Source of the DNA: Paulinella micropora
Taxonomy: Eukaryota; Cercozoa; Imbricatea; Euglyphida; Paulinellidae
DNA length: 64,000 nucleotides
Direction of reading: 5' to 3'
Assembly: GCA_019918135.1 (NCBI GenBank)
Contig: WBZZ01003322.1
Location: 41,001-105,000 of the forward strand
Positions 22,592 through 34,934 of this stretch are shown piece by piece. The position numbers and the translations under genes were made by a program. The notes beneath the pieces were generated by a model. It ran no database searches and was not told the DNA's origin. It saw only the letters and a program-made list of their open reading frames with translations. Positions within the stretch are counted from its first letter, which is position 1; each line of letters starts with the position of its first letter.

Positions 22592-22918
22592 CGTACAGAT
22601 GCCATTCCATTTGCCACGCTCCGCTGCTTTCTTCAGAGGGGGATATTAATGAAAGACAAAAAAAAAACCCACCCAAAAGATAGGCATGTCTGGGGGGGAG
22701 GGGAGAGGGGTAGAGATAAGAGCACGGCTCCCTGGCCGTGCTCTCCCCCCTCTCCCCTCCTTTGTCCCCTTGTGCCTCTTCCTCGCCTCCCCCCCCACCC
22801 CTCCTCCGTCACTCTATCTTTTCTCTCTCTCTCTCTTCTTCTATCATAAGCAGCAAATAAATAGACTCGCACACCGACTGGAGAGTCTTGCTTGTAGAAC
22901 AGCACGGGGCATCAGAAG
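22592..22918. promoter_or_regulatory. Divergent intergenic region with G and C runs
   Basis: Contains a poly-A run, G-rich and C-rich tracts (22,690-22,805), a CT repeat and a TATA-poor AAATAAATAG at about 22,855. It separates divergent genes. No gene is seen. Confidence 0.4.
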
Positions 22919-24744
22919 ATGACAGACGCCGCAAGAGATGCAAGCCTCAGGAAGACAATAGCTGCGTGGGCAAAATTGGTCAAGATCTTCTGTTTGGATG
23001 TTGCCCTCAAGGATAAAAATTTGGCGCCAATCGGGAAGGCCCTCGGTGAATTCAGGAACAAAACTAGGAATAACGCCAAGCGTACTGAAGCATAATAGTT
23101 CCGTGGAATTCTACACCAAGCTGGAAGATGATCCTTCCGTGGACGAAGTAGCTAGAAAAGAACTCCTCCGTGCTCTTCCTAAGCTAGAGCATTTCGAGCG
23201 TTGGAAGGCTAATGAACCGGGTAAGAGCTTGTGCGAAGCGCTGGAGGACCTCATTCTGTTGAGCCGGCCGACCAACGACACGATCTTCGAGGGCACAGAA
23301 AGAAAAAATTACAGAAGGAGCTTGCGGAGAATTTACGTGGCAATCTCACCGTTATCGCTAACGAAGGACTGGACGAGGAGGTTAGTAGCAAGATAGAGAA
23401 GGAATCAACAGTGCTCCTGGCTGAAATCGATACGGCGTTGTCAACGGCAGACACGGACGGAGCAGAGCCTGAGCCTGCTGAGCTTGCTGATCGTCCTCCA
23501 CCTCTTGTTGACACGGTGAATGTTAGCGCCCGTCCAGAAAGCTCCGATACTGATGACTCGCTGGCTTATGTTCACACCGAGGAGGTTGAAGACAATGGAG
23601 GTGTAAGGCAAGAAGCTAGTAAAGATAAGGGAGATGTAGCAAAAGAAGAAAAAGAAGAAGAGGAGGACGAAAACGAAGAACGAGATGAAGAACAAGATGA
23701 AGAAGAAGGAGATGAAGAAGAACAAGGTGAAGAAGAAGGAGATGAAGAAGAACAAGGTGAAGAAGAAGATGCGGGAAAAAAGCTGTTGCAAAAAAGAGAG
23801 CTGATGCAGGAAAAAAAGCTGGTGCAAAAAAAAGAGCTGATGACGAAAAAGAACCAGATCCGCCAGGCGTAGAAATTTCCGGTTCTGATTATGATTCTGA
23901 TTCTGAATTTGAGTCTGAACCTGAAATTCCGCCTCCGAAGAAGATCTCCGAGGACGGCCCCGGCTGGGGTCCTTATGTGCGGGTGATAAAACCCCCGGAC
24001 CAGCAGCATTTCGACTATTGGACCTTTGAAAGCCTCCAAGCAGCACTTGCGGAAGCGCCCGGAGAAGCCCTCGTGCACAAAATATGTCGAGAGCCTTTCT
24101 GGAACCTCGAGAAGTATTTCTCAAGACTTCTCGATCTGCGCGATGACATGGAAACTAAAGACCTACCCCATGCATTTGATTACAAGCGCATCATGGCGAT
24201 GATCCTGCGCACACTCGCCGTCGAGTTTGAGCAATTCTCCTCTGATTCGTCGCACACAAGATACGTAAAAATATTAACCGTACGGGACAAGGGGGACGTG
24301 CTGTGGTTTCAGCTGCAGCTGACTGCAAAACAGCAATACCGCTACGGGCTTATAAGCGGCAAGTATGCACAGCTGGTTGATAATTTTATGACCGAGTGGT
24401 CGCGTCAGAACAAGTGCAAATGGGAGAGATATGACAACATTGGCGTTGGCGGCCCCACGGAAAGGCTAACCCTCGACGATCGATATTTTGAACAGTATTT
24501 TACCAACATTTCCGAGTTTGCTGCGACCCCGGAGAGAAAGGCAGAGTCAAGCGAGGATGAAGAATCAGACGAGGATCTTGATGACGAAGACCAAGGCGAG
24601 GCTGAAGCTGGCGGGGCACCAACTACGGGTGACAGGGCACCGGAAAGCCGCGGCCCCCCGGTGGCACGTCCCAAGGTACTCGCGCCGATGATTCCGGTGT
24701 GTGGTTTTAGCAAGAGAGAGAGAGAGAGAGAGCAAAAAAATTGA
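22919..24744 (+). pseudogene. Unknown protein with long acidic linker, AT-richer than its neighbours, frameshifted
   Basis: ATG at 22,919 opens a short frame (MTDAARDASLRKTIAAW) ending near 23,094. Coding then continues in other frames: about 23,080-23,300 (KLEDDPSVDEVARKELLRALP), about 23,300-23,870 (helical, then a Glu-rich run of about 60 residues), and about 23,870-24,744 (a folded domain with YWTFESLQAALAEAP and VRDKGDVLWFQLQLTAKQ). Frame changes fall beside A runs, so assembly indels are possible. Base composition is closer to the host side than to the GC-rich viral genes. I find no known domain. Confidence 0.45.
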
Positions 24745-24747
24745 TTT

Positions 24748-24768
24748 AATAAAGCAAAAATCAATAAA
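24748..24768 (+). terminator. Tandem polyadenylation signals
   Basis: AATAAA at 24,748-24,753 and 24,763-24,768, immediately after the TGA stop of the gene ending at 24,744 and just before the end of the converging minus-strand gene. Confidence 0.6.
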
Positions 24769-24774
24769 AACAAA

Positions 24775-25451
24775 TCAGGAGTCGCAGGCTAGAGCTAGCT
24801 CAGGATAGGCGGCACGGCCGGCTCCTTCTTCGTCGTGGGCTCTATCAGCTAGCAAGGCCTGGACGGCGCCGCGCACCGGCAGTTGCATAGGCTGTGTTAC
24901 TAGCACTAGTGCACATTCCTTTTCCAGCAGCAGGCATTCCCGGAGGGACCGACTGGCCGTAGTAGTGGCAGAGCGGCGCCGAAAGCGCACGTCGCCTACG
25001 ATTACCGGGGGGTTGCCGCGCGACGTGGCACGCGGCTCCGGCTGTAGTTCATAGTACCCGGCGCCCGCACCGCCGGGCCGCCGCCCTGCTGGGCTAGGAA
25101 TTCTTGGCCCGCCTCTCGTAGGTGCTGGCTTAGCACGGAGGCGGGCGCCGCCGCGGCGAGGGGCCGTGCTTGAGCAGGGGTCGAGCGCGGGAAGGGCGTG
25201 CGCAGAGATTCCAGTAGCGAGGCCACTTCGTGTTGTCTGCTCTCTCGGACTGACAGATTGAAAAGTACCAGCTAGCTAAGATCGCCGTCCCCTCCCTCTG
25301 TCTTAGCATCTTCGTCCCAGCTAGAACTCTGCTCTGATTGGAGCAGCAGCTGTCCGCCCGCGCCCTGGTCTATGCACCAGTCTCGTAGAAGTAGCCACGG
25401 CAAGCCTGCTGCTTGCTCCCTCTGCCGCTGCCGATGCTGCAGCAGCTGCAT
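24775..25451 (-). pseudogene. Unknown small protein, interrupted by an in-frame TAG and a frameshift
   Basis: ATG at 25,451 gives MQLLQHRQRQREQAAG and runs to a TAG at 25,272-25,274. The same frame continues with good coding character (LVLFNLSVRESRQHEVASLL) and shifts near 25,030 into a frame ending at 24,775. The TAG is one C-to-T change from CAG. About 220 residues in all, Ala/Leu-rich, no recognised domain. Confidence 0.4.
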
Positions 25452-25616
25452 CACTCACCGCTCCAAGAGTCTGATTTAGAAAGAGTAGGGGAGGGGAGGG
25501 AGACAAACACCAGAAAAAAAAAAGGTGGTGGGGGCGCGAGGAGGGAAGCGGGAGTGAGCAAAAGGGGGGAAGGGCGAGGGAAGGGGGCCACGCGAGCCCT
25601 GGCGGGCCTTGCGCGC

Positions 25617-28600
25617 TTACCTTTTTCTTTTGGCTGGTCGAGAAGACGAAGAGGAAGATGGGAGCTGGTCTCGCTGATGCCAGATCTGTAGCTGCTCGTG
25701 TTGACCTGCCCCTGTCTCCAGGACCCCCTGTCGCCGGGCCGGGGGGGCAGCAGCCCATGCCGCTCTCAGCTCTGGACAGCCTGGCTGCAGGGGCGCGGCC
25801 AGGATTAGGTGTAGCAAGAGGTAACGCGCAAGCTCCTCGGCCAAGGGCTTGCGTGGCCACCAGCGTACCAGTGGTGGCGAGGAGGGGCTGCAGGCTACGT
25901 CGCAGACCAACAAGCGACACTTGGCCGCCGCCGGCGGCGGCGGCCAGTCCGCCGGGGGAGAATCCAGCCGCCTGACTAGCAGGACGGCGGTCCTTGCGGC
26001 CATGCGGAGTTCCCCCCTGATGTTGGCGAGCCGGCCGAGCTCCTGGATGCAGCCGGAGAAGAACGAAGGCGTCCGCGTCCAACGCAGCCGTCTGCCAAAC
26101 AAGATGTCAGGCAAGGTAGATCGCACGCCCAGCGGGTAGCGGACAAAGTTTCGGGGCTGCTGGCATAGCTCCCAGAGTTCTGCCAACGCCTGCGAGGATT
26201 GACAGGTATCTTCCACAACTAAGCGGTTCCAGATTTGACTAGGGAGCTTAGCAGGCTTGGTGGGCTGTTGCCGCAGCATCAGTGCCCGCAGGTCCGCCAG
26301 TCGCTGTGCTCCGCAATGAGCCAGCCCTTCAGGACCGCTGTGCGTTCTGGCGAGCTGAGACGCCCAAAAGAGCGCGGGGCGCGAGGGCGCTGCCAGAACC
26401 TGTTGCGCCACACATCCCGAACCGCCGGCTCCAGGCTCGGCTCCGCATCTTCCAAGGCCCCCCGCCGCCCAGCAGAGCCTGCAGCTCGTGGAATTTGGCC
26501 ACGAGCAGGGCCGGGCTGCCGCCCGCCATCGAGCGATAGCCCACTTGCAGGGGCTTCCAGCGCTGTCCGGGGGCAGGGCGGGGCAGGTCGCGGCAAAGCC
26601 CCAAGCCGCCGCCCGCTGGGGGCGCCTCCCCCCCAGAGCTGACCAAGTGGCGCGGCACGGACCAGGCGCCGGGCATAGCTTGGGCTATTGAAGCCAGCGA
26701 TCGCCGCGCCGGCCGCGCTACGAATACACGAGAAAAATTGAGCATGGAAAGCAGCTGCCGCGTACTCACCGGCAGCGAACCCAACCCGCCCGGCGCTGCC
26801 AGCACTAGGGCCGAGGACTGCTTCAGCAGCCGTTGAGCCTCGGCGTCTCCAAGCCGCCGGCTGCAGTGCACAGGCGTGCTCTGCCCGGCCTGCCAGGCCC
26901 ACAGGGTCTTGCGGGGCACGTCCAGCAGTACCACCACGCGGTGCCTCCGCTCCGCTCCGGGGCGGAGCGGGGCTAGCATCCCGGCGGGCGTAAAGCACGG
27001 GTGGACCTGGGCTAGCCAGGCCCGCCACTCGGCTGGCGCTAGCACCAGCGTGCAAGACTCTAGGTCAATGGCCTGCAGTTGCCACAGGCTGTGCCAGAGC
27101 GCGCGCCGGCCCGCCCTGCCACCCACCCGCCAAGTTATGCACCGGCTGTCCACAGGCCCGCGCGCAGCCTCTAGCTCCGCCTGCCAGACGCGCAGCCAGC
27201 TCCCCCCCAAGTCCCCCGGCGAGAGCTCCGGGCAGGTGCGAGACAGGGGCCAGCCCGGAAAACAGCTCGCCAGACTTAGGCCGCTTGGCGGATGGTCAAG
27301 CCGCTCTGCCTGCAGTCGGTACAGCCGCTCCGCCTGGGCGCACAGCAAGCGTCCAGCCCCTCCCCGCTGCCCCCCGCCCGCCGTCGTCAGGTCGTCGGTG
27401 CCCAGCGCCCGCAGCAGCTGCCGAGCGCAGGCGCACAACGCGTCCCAACACGCCGCGGGGCCGGCGCGCTGGAGCTGGAGCAGGTCACCGTGCCTAGACA
27501 GCCGCCAGCCGGCCGCCAGTCGGACGCGCAGGTACAAGAGTGTCAGGCAGATGGCACCCCCCCCCCGGAGTCTCCCGCTGGGGGCGCAAGCCCTCAGGCC
27601 GCCGCCGCCTGGCCCCGCGAGCAGGTTTCGTACAACCAGGCGCGCAGCTTGATGCTCTCGTCCTTACTCAGCGCTCTAATCAGCGGGCCGGGGTCCGCCG
27701 CGTTTGCCGCGCCCCCGGCGGCCTCTCGGTCGCCCAGCTGGCTGTGCTCTAGCGCGCCGGCCAGGCGGAGCCAGAAGCGGGCCGGGGCTGGGGCCGGGGC
27801 TGGGGGGTCGTGCGCGGAACTGCTGCTGGGGCCGGAACCTGCGCAGGGAATCAGGTAAACACCCCTACCGCCGGCACCGCGTCGCACCAGGCCCGCCTGC
27901 ACCCAGGCAGCGCCCCAGACCGCCTCACAGGGCAAAGCGTCGGGCCGCACCCGGCAGCAGCGGCCCGCCGGGCAGAGGAGGACGGCTAAAGCGAGTTGGT
28001 AGCACTTGTCGACGTCTGACGTCTGCGCGCCAGCAGCCCCGGCCGCGAACCAGTCGGTGTAGGCCCGAAACCAGCGCTCGTCCAGGCCAAAGCCCCAGTA
28101 GCCCGCGCCATCGGCCGCCGCTGCAAGCCCCGCCCCCCCGGGCCGGGAGCGCGGGCTGCGACCAGGCGGCGTGTTCTGCCAGACCGGAACTAAACTAACG
28201 ACGGGCGCACCAGGTCGTCTGTGCCGGCCGGCAGTGGGCCCGCACTGAACAGCGTGCGAGCACGCGCAGAGTCCGCCCACCAGGCAGAGGCGGGGGATAG
28301 GGGGACCCGCCCCGCTCCCCAGCTGCCGGCGGCAGCAGCAGCAGCAGCTGTTGCGCTGGCCTCCGTCGCTTCTTCTTCAGGCTGGGGGGCGAGCTCGACA
28401 GCCATGACAGACAAACGTCCAACGGGGACGGACGAGCTTCTGCCTCTTCGGTCCAAGGCAGACCCGACTGCCGTGACAGCTCGGCGCACATTTCCCAGGC
28501 CAGGGCCAGCGCCGGCGGGGCCGCCGGGGGCAGCGCGGGAGGTGGGTCGGGGACCCAGCCCCTGACCCTCTGTCCCGCTGTGCCAGTGCAGCCACAGAGG

Positions 28601-29387
28601 CACCCAAGCAGCCTTGGCGTTCAGGTACAGGCGCGCAAAGCGATCCCGCACCTGAGCCAGCCGGTGCAGCACGGTGTCCAGCAGCCTGGCGCGGTAGTCA
28701 GAGACCTTCGCCGCCCCTCCTCCTCCGACGACGGCGGCGGGCGGCGACGGGTGCGCGGCTGCTGCAGCGCCAGAACGGCACAGGTCTGCCAACAGTTGCC
28801 AAACAAGCTTCTCCCAGTGGGCCATGTCCAGCAAGGGGGCCGCACAGCTGCAAACCTCGTCCTGGCAACTTTCGCTGCTGGTCCACAACAGCAGAGCCAC
28901 TGACACGTTGTCGGCCCCCGGGGGCAGAGCGGGGCACAGTGGCAGAGCGCCACGAGCGCGCACGCCAGCTCGTGGTGACCGCTGCTCCAACGCTTTTCCT
29001 GCGGAGAATAAAAGCTACCTAGGCCGAGCAGACTACCTGCCAGCGCCGGCAGCTGCTGTCGGCGCTGGCCGGGGCCTCCACTGCCATTCTTAACCAACGC
29101 GCTGACTCCACCGGCTCCAGCTCGGGACCTGCTACCGTCACTCTGCGCCTAAAGCAGCCGCCCACTTCCGAAGAAGACGAAGACGAAGAAGAGGAAAACA
29201 CCAGCACTACCAGCTCTTGGCTGTTGCACAAGGCGTGGCGCGACGATCGAAGCACATACGACCGTTGCCGCTCAGCAGTGAAGCCCTGGGAGGCCCACTC
29301 TGTCCGCACCCGAGCAAGTTCGCGTTCCGACTCCGCCACTGCCCATCGCTTTCCTTCCACTCCGCAACAAATATAAAGTCTAGCCAT
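25617..29387 (-). pseudogene. Large unknown viral protein (~1,200 residues) with C-terminal nuclear-localisation-like motif, frameshifted
   Basis: ATG at 29,387 (MARLYICCGVEGKRW). Coding runs through several frames (breaks near 29,040, 28,920, 28,200 and 26,460) to TAA at 25,617, with no plausible new start at any break, so I treat it as one gene. A segment around 27,050-26,650 reads TLVLAPAEWRAWLAQV and, ~65 residues later, LLSMLNFSRVFVARPARR. These could be decayed SF2 motifs Ia and II with the acidic box lost; this is weak. The protein ends RPAKRKR, a typical basic nuclear-localisation motif. A Ser run (about 29,175-29,200) comes from a TCT/TCG repeat. Confidence 0.45.
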
Positions 29388-29630
29388 CTATTGGGTCCCC
29401 GCCCTTTCAGGGCCCGCGCCTGGGACGGAAAAGAGCGGGGGGGAGGAAAGAGAAAAGAGAAGAAAAGTGACAAAGTGAAGAGGGAGGGGGGGGGGGTGCC
29501 GCGCACGGCGACGCAAAACACACAGAACGAAAAGTGTATGTTTGGGGGGGGGGGGGGGCGCGGTGGGGGAGAGGGGGGGGGGGGGAGGGTCGTAGCCCTT
29601 CCCTTGGCTCTTAGCTTAAGAACAAGGACA
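29388..29630. promoter_or_regulatory. Divergent promoter with long G runs
   Basis: G runs at 29,484-29,494, 29,541-29,558 and 29,568-29,587 and a purine-rich tract separate the divergent genes at 29,387 and 29,631. No coding sequence is seen. Confidence 0.4.
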
Positions 29631-30130
29631 TGCCGGGTAAGCGTCGGAAGACCAGGCCAACCCCGGCGCCGGCCCAGGCGCCCCTCGTTGGCTAGTCTTT
29701 GCGAAAGGTGGGGCCCTGATTTGGAAAAAGCCTTGTTCGAGAACCAGAATCAAAAGCACACTGGCCATGCAGAGTTCACAGCCCTACTAGGGCAGGAAGA
29801 GAAAGGTGCTAGCGAAAATTACGTAAATTTCAGCCCCAGCGGCTTTGTAGCACGTCTGTCCGTAGTAGGCAACGAGTACCTGCACACAGAGCTGTCGCAG
29901 CTGCGCATCGAAATTGACAGGACCCTGCCCGACAGCGTGCGCATCAGAGAAGTCCCGCCCAGCACGTGGGACGACGCAGTCGTTTTGCAGTCAGAAACAC
30001 GCAGGGTTCTGCGTGTAGGTCAGGGGCTGGTGTGCAAGGGTACTTTGCTTTACCGTTGTGTACAGTATGGACCGGCTGGGACAGCTGTCGGTTGGGGTGG
30101 TTATTTTTTTACCCTAGCCTCGCTCGTCAG
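29631..30130 (+). pseudogene. Unknown viral gene cut by the retroelement island
   Basis: ATG at 29,631 gives a basic N-terminus (MPGKRRKTRPTPAPAQ) that stops at about 29,694. A shifted frame continues with conserved-looking sequence (FSPSGFVARLSVVGNEYLHT, then LRIEIDRTLPDSVRIREVPP) to about 30,115, where copia-derived DNA begins. The 3' end is missing. No domain recognised. Confidence 0.4.
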
Positions 30131-30139
30131 AAAATCATA

Positions 30140-30546
30140 AAGTATACAAAAAGACAGGAAAATCTCGTATAGGGTATATAGTTCTGTGGGGAGGTGACCC
30201 AGTTGCATTGTTATCGAAACGACAATCACGAATCGCATTGAGCTCGAATGATGCGGAAATCTTCGCAGCAGTAAAATGTATTCGTGAAGGGTTAGCAGTA
30301 AGACAAAAAGCGGAGGAGTTAGGAGTAGCACAGAAAAGCCCGTTAGAATTATTTGATGAGAACGCACAAACTATTTTAGCAGCAGAGAGAGGAATGTCAG
30401 GATCACACACTAAACATCTACCACTTGAACTGCATTTCATGCATCACACACAACGTGATAAAGAAGTAAGGTTTCTAAATGTAGGAACTAAGAAGCAGAT
30501 AGCGGATGTGTTAACTAAACACGTACCTAAAAACCAGTTCGAGTAA
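30140..30546 (+). mobile_element. Ty1/copia retrotransposon RNase H fragment
   Basis: An open frame reads TGKSRIGYIVLWGGDPVAL, then SKRQSRIALSSNDAEIFAA, DENAQTILAAERG, TKHLPLELHF and ADVLTKHVPKNQF, the classic end of copia reverse transcriptase/RNase H. The start is cut at about 30,140 and upstream gag, integrase and RT are absent. The stop is the TAA at 30,544-30,546. Confidence 0.85.
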
Positions 30547-31880
30547 TTTGTTAGTAAGTTCATAATCACTCTTGAACCATAAACCTTATTTACGGAAAAT
30601 CCACAAATTCCCGCTGAGTTCACTCATGATGTTCTTTTGTGTGAGTGTGAGTCTTTTCTTTGCAGGCGATGTCTCTATATAGGTATTAGTTTGAGGCGAG
30701 GCGATTGTTCCCGTGGAGTTAAACTCGAGCGTGAACGAGGCGCGTGACATTGAGTCACAATCGATCGATTACGGCAAGAGCGGGATTGCGAAAGTCAGTT
30801 GGAGAAGAAGGAGTTGGACTTGAAGAAGTTGAACCGTCGCCGATGTCAGTCGTCAACTTAATCGCCTGCCACCAACATATTACTATTAGCTATCAGAGGG
30901 CTTTACAAGTTATCAGTTTTACTTGTCATGGATACGCGAGCAGCAGTTTCGAGATTGCCAGTATATGAATAGTCATAATTTTATTTTTCAGTGCAAGTGC
31001 GAGTTGGTCATTTACGTACGAACCCTTTTACATCGATTTAATCGACCCAATGGATCGAGATGCTCATGCAGCGAGGAATTGATGATTCATATGGATTCAA
31101 CGATTTTTGACTCTCTACGTTTTGAGTCGCGTAAGTGTAGTATGTATTGGACATTCAGTAAGCTCACCAAGTCTGACAAGATTATTATGAAGTTATCCAA
31201 CAGGGCAATCAACATTGAATTAAGGGGGAGCGTTGGACAGGTAAGTAACTTCGAGACACTTTTTAAGTCGTAATTATGATTGATTTCTATGCGCGGTAAT
31301 ATTTTACTAAGTCATATATAATTAGTAATAACGGTAATTGATAATTCAAGTCAATTGTACACGTTACGTTTTTACCATTGTGCACCGGACCATATCATTG
31401 AGCGTCAGTTACTGTTAGTCACGCACTTAGATTAGTTAGCTCTCTTGCAGTTCAGTTCTGCGTTTATGTCTTCGGATTAAAGTGGCTGTGAGCAACCTGG
31501 CTTTTAACGAAGTCTCCCGGCAAACCGCAAGTGAAAGGTAGGGTAAGGTCCGTGAGTAACCGGTTTATACCTAATCATCGTATTTGAGCTAATTTCCAGC
31601 CTTGTAGAACTTACTTTGTAAATGAAACATCGATTTTTCTCATTTTCCCACCTCTCTCAGGGACCGGATTTCAATTGCATGGTGCTCAGTCAGTTTACAT
31701 TTTGGCGAAAAGTGGTTTGGTACAGATGTTTATTGAGACTTACTGTGTCGAATTCTCAACTGGCTTCATAAGAAAATAAGGGTGAAGATAGAACGAGAAG
31801 CGAATTGAAGCCTTCCCAACTACTTTTTTCCCCATTACAAATTCCTTTTCCCCCCCAAAATTCCCCAAAGTCCCACCGAT
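30547..31880. other. AT-rich retroelement 3' region, possible LTR
   Basis: No gene seen. TCTCTATATAGG (about 30,672) is TATA-like. A polypurine tract, AATTAAGGGGGAGCG (about 31,218-31,232), could prime plus-strand synthesis, placing an LTR after it, but I cannot define LTR ends or a second copy. Confidence 0.35.
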
Positions 31881-31908
31881 ATTTTCGGTGAAACCCTATT
31901 GAGCAAAA

Positions 31909-32149
31909 CTGTAGCCATCACCCCCCGGATAGCCGGTAAAAAGTACACTTTTCCTGGTGACAGGTGCACCAGCCTGTGTTTCAGTATTATTTGTCCGGAT
32001 TGGATCTGATGCAATTTTATTCCTGGTCTGTTGCAGTTTTCCTTTTTCAGCTTCACTGAGCTAATACAACGAGACATCATTCTCATTCTTGAGGACTGTG
32101 TTTGGTTGTATTACCGACTTTTTACTGAGCTATCGTTGGGGGCATTACA
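31909..32149 (+). repeat. Dispersed ~240-base repeat, copy 1
   Basis: Matches 52,489-52,725 in the same orientation with scattered differences, from CTGTAGSCATCACCCCC to ATCGTTGGGGGCATTACA. Similarity ends sharply at ATTACA in both. Upstream lies a small hairpin, CCGATATTTTCGG (about 31,877). Confidence 0.8.
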
Positions 32150-32931
32150 TTTGGAGTCCACATCACTAGGGTGATTTCTTTCTGCATTGCCACACGTGCA
32201 TCCAGAACAAATTTTCACTGACCTGTCTCACACGGGGACGTCAGACGAAAACAAATACTCCAACACAGAACCCTGATAGCTCTTTTACAAAACAAATAAT
32301 TTGATTGGCCTCAAGTAGGTGTCTCGTACCCTCTAGCCCAATCCATATCTGTGTGCTCACAAGGAGACATCAGATACAAACTCTCTGTCGTTCTTGCTGT
32401 TCTCACACAGAGACCCAAGAAGAAGGAGGCGGACAGAAGAGTGAAGAATCACACACAAAACACAAACAGTCATAGGGACAGGAGCACAACACCCTACCCT
32501 TCTAGTTTGTGCATTTATCTGCATTATCTCACACATATGTCAGAGTATTTTTGCAAATCTCTGATCGTTCTTAAAAGTAGGTCTGAGAACCTATCCGACC
32601 GACTGTCGACTTCTCAAGGAGAGCTTCTCTAGCTTCTCTATTACTATCTGTGTGTAGGTCCTAGTGCCTCATACTAGATACAATATAGAAAAGGAGGAAA
32701 AAGCAAGTTGAGTAAGGAGGACAAGAAATCGGAGAAAATCTCAAGGACTACTTTTTTCAAACAAAAACAAACGTACAAACATTGTCACAGAGGAAAGAGG
32801 ATCTCACTCTACCCTCTCTCTTAGTTTCTCTCTTCACTAGTCAGTCGACTGAAGGAGGAACAGAACTCAAACGAACGAAAATATAACATAGGAGCTGACA
32901 CTGTCCTCCTGTTATTTACTAATACGACACC
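32150..32931. other. AT-rich non-coding DNA
   Basis: No convincing gene. CA-rich and purine-rich stretches lead into the ATG at 32,932. Probably the 5' region of a transposable element or host spacer. Confidence 0.35.
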
Positions 32932-34010
32932 ATGTCGACAGAGACCACCGAGGTGAGTGAATTTTTGGAATCACAAGAACAAGAAGAGCTAATGCAACAA
33001 GAAGGAGGAGGATTGAATGAAGGAAGAGGAGGAGGATCGGATGATGGAGGAGGACAAGAAGAAGAAGACGCAGGAGGAAGGAGGAGTAGGTAGAGGAACA
33101 GAGATTAATAGACGAAGAGTAACAATAGGAGTAGGAGGAGGAGTAGGAGGAGTAGGAGGAGGGAGAGGGAATGAAGGAGGAGGAGGAGGAGTAGAAGAGA
33201 GCTGGGAGGATGTAAGAGAATATGAAAGAGACGAAGATGAAGGAGGAGGAGGACTTAAGAAGAGAGCAGTGGAGCATATGGTAATCCCATACCACCTGCC
33301 CACACAGGAGGAGGAGGACGACCAATGATCGACTTGATTAATATTGAAGGGGAGGAGATCACAGTGTAGGAACAACAGTGGGTACAAGCCCACTATGACC
33401 TCTCTAAAGAAGATTTTGATAACACGATGGGGGCGGAGAAGGACACTTATGTGTGGATCGCTCATGATTTAAGAAGAGAGAGGAGTCGTACTAGAAGGGA
33501 TGTTTATATCCCATTATCAAATACAGCACAGCTCCTCGGCAAACTAGTCTCCAATCATGAAGAGAGAAGGAAGGTGCAGCATATCAAGTTTGGGGATTCA
33601 CATACCCACCTTGAACTACTTGATGCTATCTTTGGGGTGTATACCCAAGCTCTGATTTGGGAACGTTCGCACGGCCCACGGTGTGAGGGCTACCTCCAGT
33701 ACGCAAACCCAAGGGCAAGGGCCAGACTCCTCGCGACTGGTCAGGAGGCAGTCGATATAGCAAAAATGAAGACCATTCTAGGTTCGAAAAACTTGAATGG
33801 CGTATTCCAATTTTTTACGACTGAAATGAAGGTTTTGGAGGAGGGGAAGAATGAGATGGAGAAAAACATTAAGGCAGCAGGAGAAATTCATCCTGTGGTT
33901 GATGAATTAGATAAGACCGACAGGATACTGACCAAGCTCAGACTGTTGGTGGGTGCGTTACTGTACAAGGAGGCGTGGAAGAGATGGATTCCTACCAAGG
34001 ATCACTCTGT
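32932..34010 (+). pseudogene. Unknown protein of probable transposon origin, truncated
   Basis: ATG at 32,932 starts MSTETTEVSEFLESQEQEEL, followed by a Gly/Glu-rich repeat with a TAG near 33,091. The same frame resumes at 33,325 and, after a TAG near 33,367, becomes a clean domain (DTYVWIAHDLRRERSRTRRD, KTILGSKNLNGVFQFFTTEM). Coding sense ends at about 34,005, where DNA becomes antisense of the glycoprotein at 34,005-34,934. A gag-like or transposon ORF1 role is a guess from context. Confidence 0.35.
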
Positions 34011-34934
34011 CCTTAAAACAACCACAGCTGCACCACCGGTCGCCAATAAAGCAGAGCCCGGGGCGAGTTCCTCCTTGCCTAAGCTCGAGCTTGAGCTAGA
34101 GCTGTCGCTCGAACTTGAGCTGTCGCTCGAGCTCGAACTGTCGTCCCGCAGGGGCCTTGTCCAATTACGATTGCAGCCCGTGTAAACCTCGTAGCCCCTC
34201 CCCCAGAGCGGCTCGCTGAAATTCTGGACGGGCGCCGCACACTCCGCAGAAGGGCTGGGGATGTCGATGCGCAGGCAGTCCCCGGAGCCGGTGTAAGCTC
34301 TGTAGGTATTGTACATGATCAACAGGTACGCACTTCCTGGCGTAGCGGTTTCGGTGCAGGGGCGGGCCCAACGATGGCGCAGTATCACGTCGTTGGGAGG
34401 GCCATAGTCGTCAAACATATACTCGCTTATGTGCGGGTACTTCAACGCTGAACGGCTGTAAGGGTTGTCGATGGCATCCGTGACATTGTCGGCTAGATTC
34501 TTCAGAATGCCATCCGAGCACATACCTACCCGCGCCTCCAGATCCAGCGTAAAGTTTAGTTCTTGCTGGACCAGAATCATTTCCTGCGTTAGGTTGGTCA
34601 GCTTGGTCCCCACAAAGAACAGCAAATGCACATCGCAACCCGCCGAAACTTGCACCCGAGTCTCGCGCCCTGTCCGTCGCCCAACTCCAGCGCTAAAAAA
34701 GCACCCCCCCGCCTCCTCCTGCGTGCGCCCCGCATACGAGAACGAACCCGCACCATCCGCCAGGCAGCCGCACAGCTCGCGTTTGCAGTCTTCCAGCGTG
34801 CCGCCAGCGGCCAGGCACATGCCGCCTGTTCCTGGAGGACACAAACCCGCCGGACAGCCAGCATAAGCTAACTGCAGACTCAACGCTAGCAACAGCGACC
34901 AGCTGTTGCTTGTGATCAGTGGCGTCGCCACCAT
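34005..34934 (-). pseudogene. Secreted or membrane Cys-rich glycoprotein, C-terminally truncated
   Basis: ATG at 34,934 gives a clear signal peptide (WSLLLALSLQLAYAG). About 260 residues follow with many Cys (CPAGLCPPGTGGMCL, CKRELCGCL) and sequons (NLT, NFT, NVT, NFS, NWT). The C-terminus is a Ser/Asp run, then sequence that enters the retroelement junction near 34,005, so a membrane anchor may be lost. The reading frame is otherwise intact. No family recognised. Confidence 0.6.
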
